64,000 nt of DNA from positions 310,001 to 374,000 of the forward strand of contig JADLSH010000281.1 of NCBI GenBank assembly GCA_016169945.1, written 5' to 3'. Source of the DNA: Trachythela sp. YZ-2020 (Eukaryota > Cnidaria > Anthozoa > Malacalcyonacea > Clavulariidae). Positions 62,630 through 64,000 of this stretch are shown in pieces. Made by a program: the position numbers and the translations under genes. A model generated the notes under the pieces. It saw only the letters and a list, made by a program, of their open reading frames with translations. It was not told the DNA's origin and ran no database searches. Position 1 is the stretch's first letter. Every line of letters begins with the position of its first letter.

Positions 62630-62959
62630 GTAAGTATACACTTGCATCCAAATTCTGTACTTTAATAGTTTAACACAGCATTGCTGATGTCTAGGCGAGT
62701 GCAATTTTCTATGTTTTAAATGTACTTCTGATATATTCCTACCTCACGACCTGAGAACAATCTATAAAGTCATAAGTTTTGCAGCAACTAGCATTGAAAT
62801 TCCCCGATTACCTTATTTCTCCGTATATAGGTGGTTTTAGTGCAGTTAATGGTGTTTGCAGATGGAAATTTAGAGCGAAAATTATATACATATTTTCAGA
62901 CCTATAAGCAAAGTGTTATATATGATGCTACACGTGCAGCAAATGTTTTTATGAAATAA

Positions 62960-63165
62960 CATGTTTACTACGCGAGCTGTGATTGGTCAATACCCGTGCA
63001 GGATGAGACAATCATGCACGGAAAATTTTAGGCGCTTCGCGGGGTTTTTAAAATGTCGGGAAATGCTGTTGTTTCTTTGTCGTTATTTTATAAAATAATT
63101 ACCAAATGGTTTTCCGTGCAGGATTGTGTGATCCTAACACTTGGGATGTTGCTCGACGTTCTGGA
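62960..63165 (+). repeat. repeat copy inverted relative to 47975-48083 and 47320-47365
   Basis: ACTACGCGAGCTGTGATTGG ... AGACAATCATGCACGG ... AAATGTCGGGAAATGC, then CTTTGTCGTTATTTTATAAA and ATGGTTTTCCGTGCAGGATT. This copy lacks the 600-bp insert that separates the two halves at 47.2-48.1 kb. Confidence 0.85.
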
Positions 63166-63241
63166 AGCTAAAAAATACTCGCCTATCTACGGTGGCCCAC
63201 AAGGGCCATCACTTTAAAAAGATGATTATAGAAAAAATAAA

Positions 63242-63552
63242 ATCACAACACGAGTAAACATAATCACAACACATATAAAAGAGTCGCAACACATGTAGAA
63301 TAATTTACTATGCAAGTAAAAATATTGCAACGCAAGTAAAAGAAGCCACGACGCAAATAAGAAATCTCACAACGCAAGTAATAAAAGCCACAACGCAAGT
63401 AAAAAAATCTCACAACGCAAGTAATAAAAGCCACAACGCAAGTAAAAAAATCTCACAACGCAAGTAATAAAAGCCACAACGCAAGTAAAAAAATCTCACA
63501 ACGCAAGTAATAAAAGCCACAACGCAAGTAAAAAATCTCACAACGCAAGTAA
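63242..63552. repeat. tandem repeat, 43-bp unit of two 21-22 bp halves
   Basis: CACAACGCAAGTAATAAAAG C plus CACAACGCAAGTAAAAAAAT CT; about four good 43-bp units preceded by degenerate ones. It ends 64 nt upstream of the ORF start at 63616. Confidence 0.9.
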
Positions 63553-63615
63553 AAACTTGTAACCGGTATAGGTAAAATCCGATTCATTCACTGAGTGGTT
63601 CACCCCGTAAACAAG

Positions 63616-64000
63616 ATGGCCGAAAGAGAGATAATTACTCAATATTTTCATCTTGGTTACCCAAATGACGTTATTAGAGAGTTCTTATCGAACTATCACG
63701 GCATAGAAATGAGTTTAAGGACTCTAAAACGCAGACTGCGTGATTTTGGCTTGAAAAGGAATACGAATATCAACGAGAATGTTGAAGACAGAGTAAGGGA
63801 GGTAATTGAAAACGAAATATCAAATGGATCAGGTGCATCTTTGGGCTACAGATCAATGTGGCATGTGCTTCGATTGCAATACCATATTCACGTACCTCGT
63901 CGAGTTGTTGCACAGGTGCTTCAAGAAGTTGATCCCGAAGGTGTACAACAAAGGCGACGAAGAAGGCTGTCAAGGCGAAGATACATAAGTTTTGGCCCAA
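63616..64000 (+). CDS. integrase-core transposase-like ORF, N-terminal part (runs off the window)
   Basis: Open from ATG at 63616 (context AAGATGG) to the window end: MAEREIITQYFHLGYPNDVI, REFLSNYHGIEMSLRTLKRR, LGYRSMWHVLRLQYHIHVPR, VVAQVLQEVDPEGVQQRRRR. The order of a helix-turn-helix-like IEMSLRTLKRRL, GYRSMWH and DPEGV...RRRY is typical of the N-terminus of large cnidarian/fish families that carry an integrase catalytic domain after it. The catalytic part would lie past 64000, so activity cannot be judged. It sits in SETDB1 intron 24, same strand. Confidence 0.75.
   Translation, partial: MAEREIITQYFHLGYPNDVIREFLSNYHGIEMSLRTLKRRLRDFGLKRNTNINENVEDRVREVIENEISNGSGASLGYRSMWHVLRLQYHIHVPRRVVAQVLQEVDPEGVQQRRRRRLSRRRYISFGP

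Overview
This is eukaryotic, animal nuclear DNA: AT-rich, with GT-AG introns, no bacterial gene packing, and dense MITEs, tRNA-derived SINEs, LINE and BEL/Pao remnants and satellites. The repeat mix (short foldback elements, hAT-type MITEs, tRNA SINEs, an expanded integrase-core ORF family) suggests a cnidarian, probably an anthozoan. That assignment is inference; only 'metazoan' is firm.

One host gene spans almost the whole window on the + strand: a SETDB1 / eggless-type histone H3K9 methyltransferase. I identify 24 internal exons between 1903 and 62629. Each has AG/GT borders, none has an in-frame stop, and the codon phase is continuous across all 23 junctions. Together they encode about 1140 residues. 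In order they give the last part of the tandem Tudor region (exons 1-5), a low-complexity linker with a SUMO-interaction-like motif (6-10), the methyl-CpG-binding domain (11-12), the pre-SET zinc cluster (13-15), the first half of SET (16-17), the acidic and serine-rich insertion that bifurcates SET (18-23), and the start of the second SET half (24). The 5' exons and the last catalytic exon(s) lie outside the window. Coding sequence is only about 6 percent of the gene span.

The introns hold nearly everything else. 1-1900: upstream intron with a pogo-like remnant, a perfect hairpin and a SINE. Intron 1 (2050-10569): nested foldback element, BEL/Pao remnant on the - strand, 20-bp minisatellites, hAT-like repeats. 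Introns 2-6: several MITEs with legible target-site duplications, including a Harbinger-like MITE nested in another. Intron 7 (21554-28119): a 4.9 kb array of about 61 copies of an 80-bp satellite. Intron 9 (28944-32197): a 1.5 kb inverted repeat next to a recombinase-like fragment. Introns 10-12: nested hAT-like elements and a 2.4 kb palindrome. Introns 13-24: more MITEs, a LINE 3' end, pentanucleotide arrays and a SINE. At the right edge an open reading frame resembling the N-terminus of integrase-core transposase proteins runs out of the window.

The most unusual points are the satellite with two higher-order periodicities inside a heterochromatin-enzyme gene, a transposon-derived module sitting exactly 20 nt upstream of two different SETDB1 exons, and nested MITEs whose empty sites are preserved in the partner arm or sister copy.
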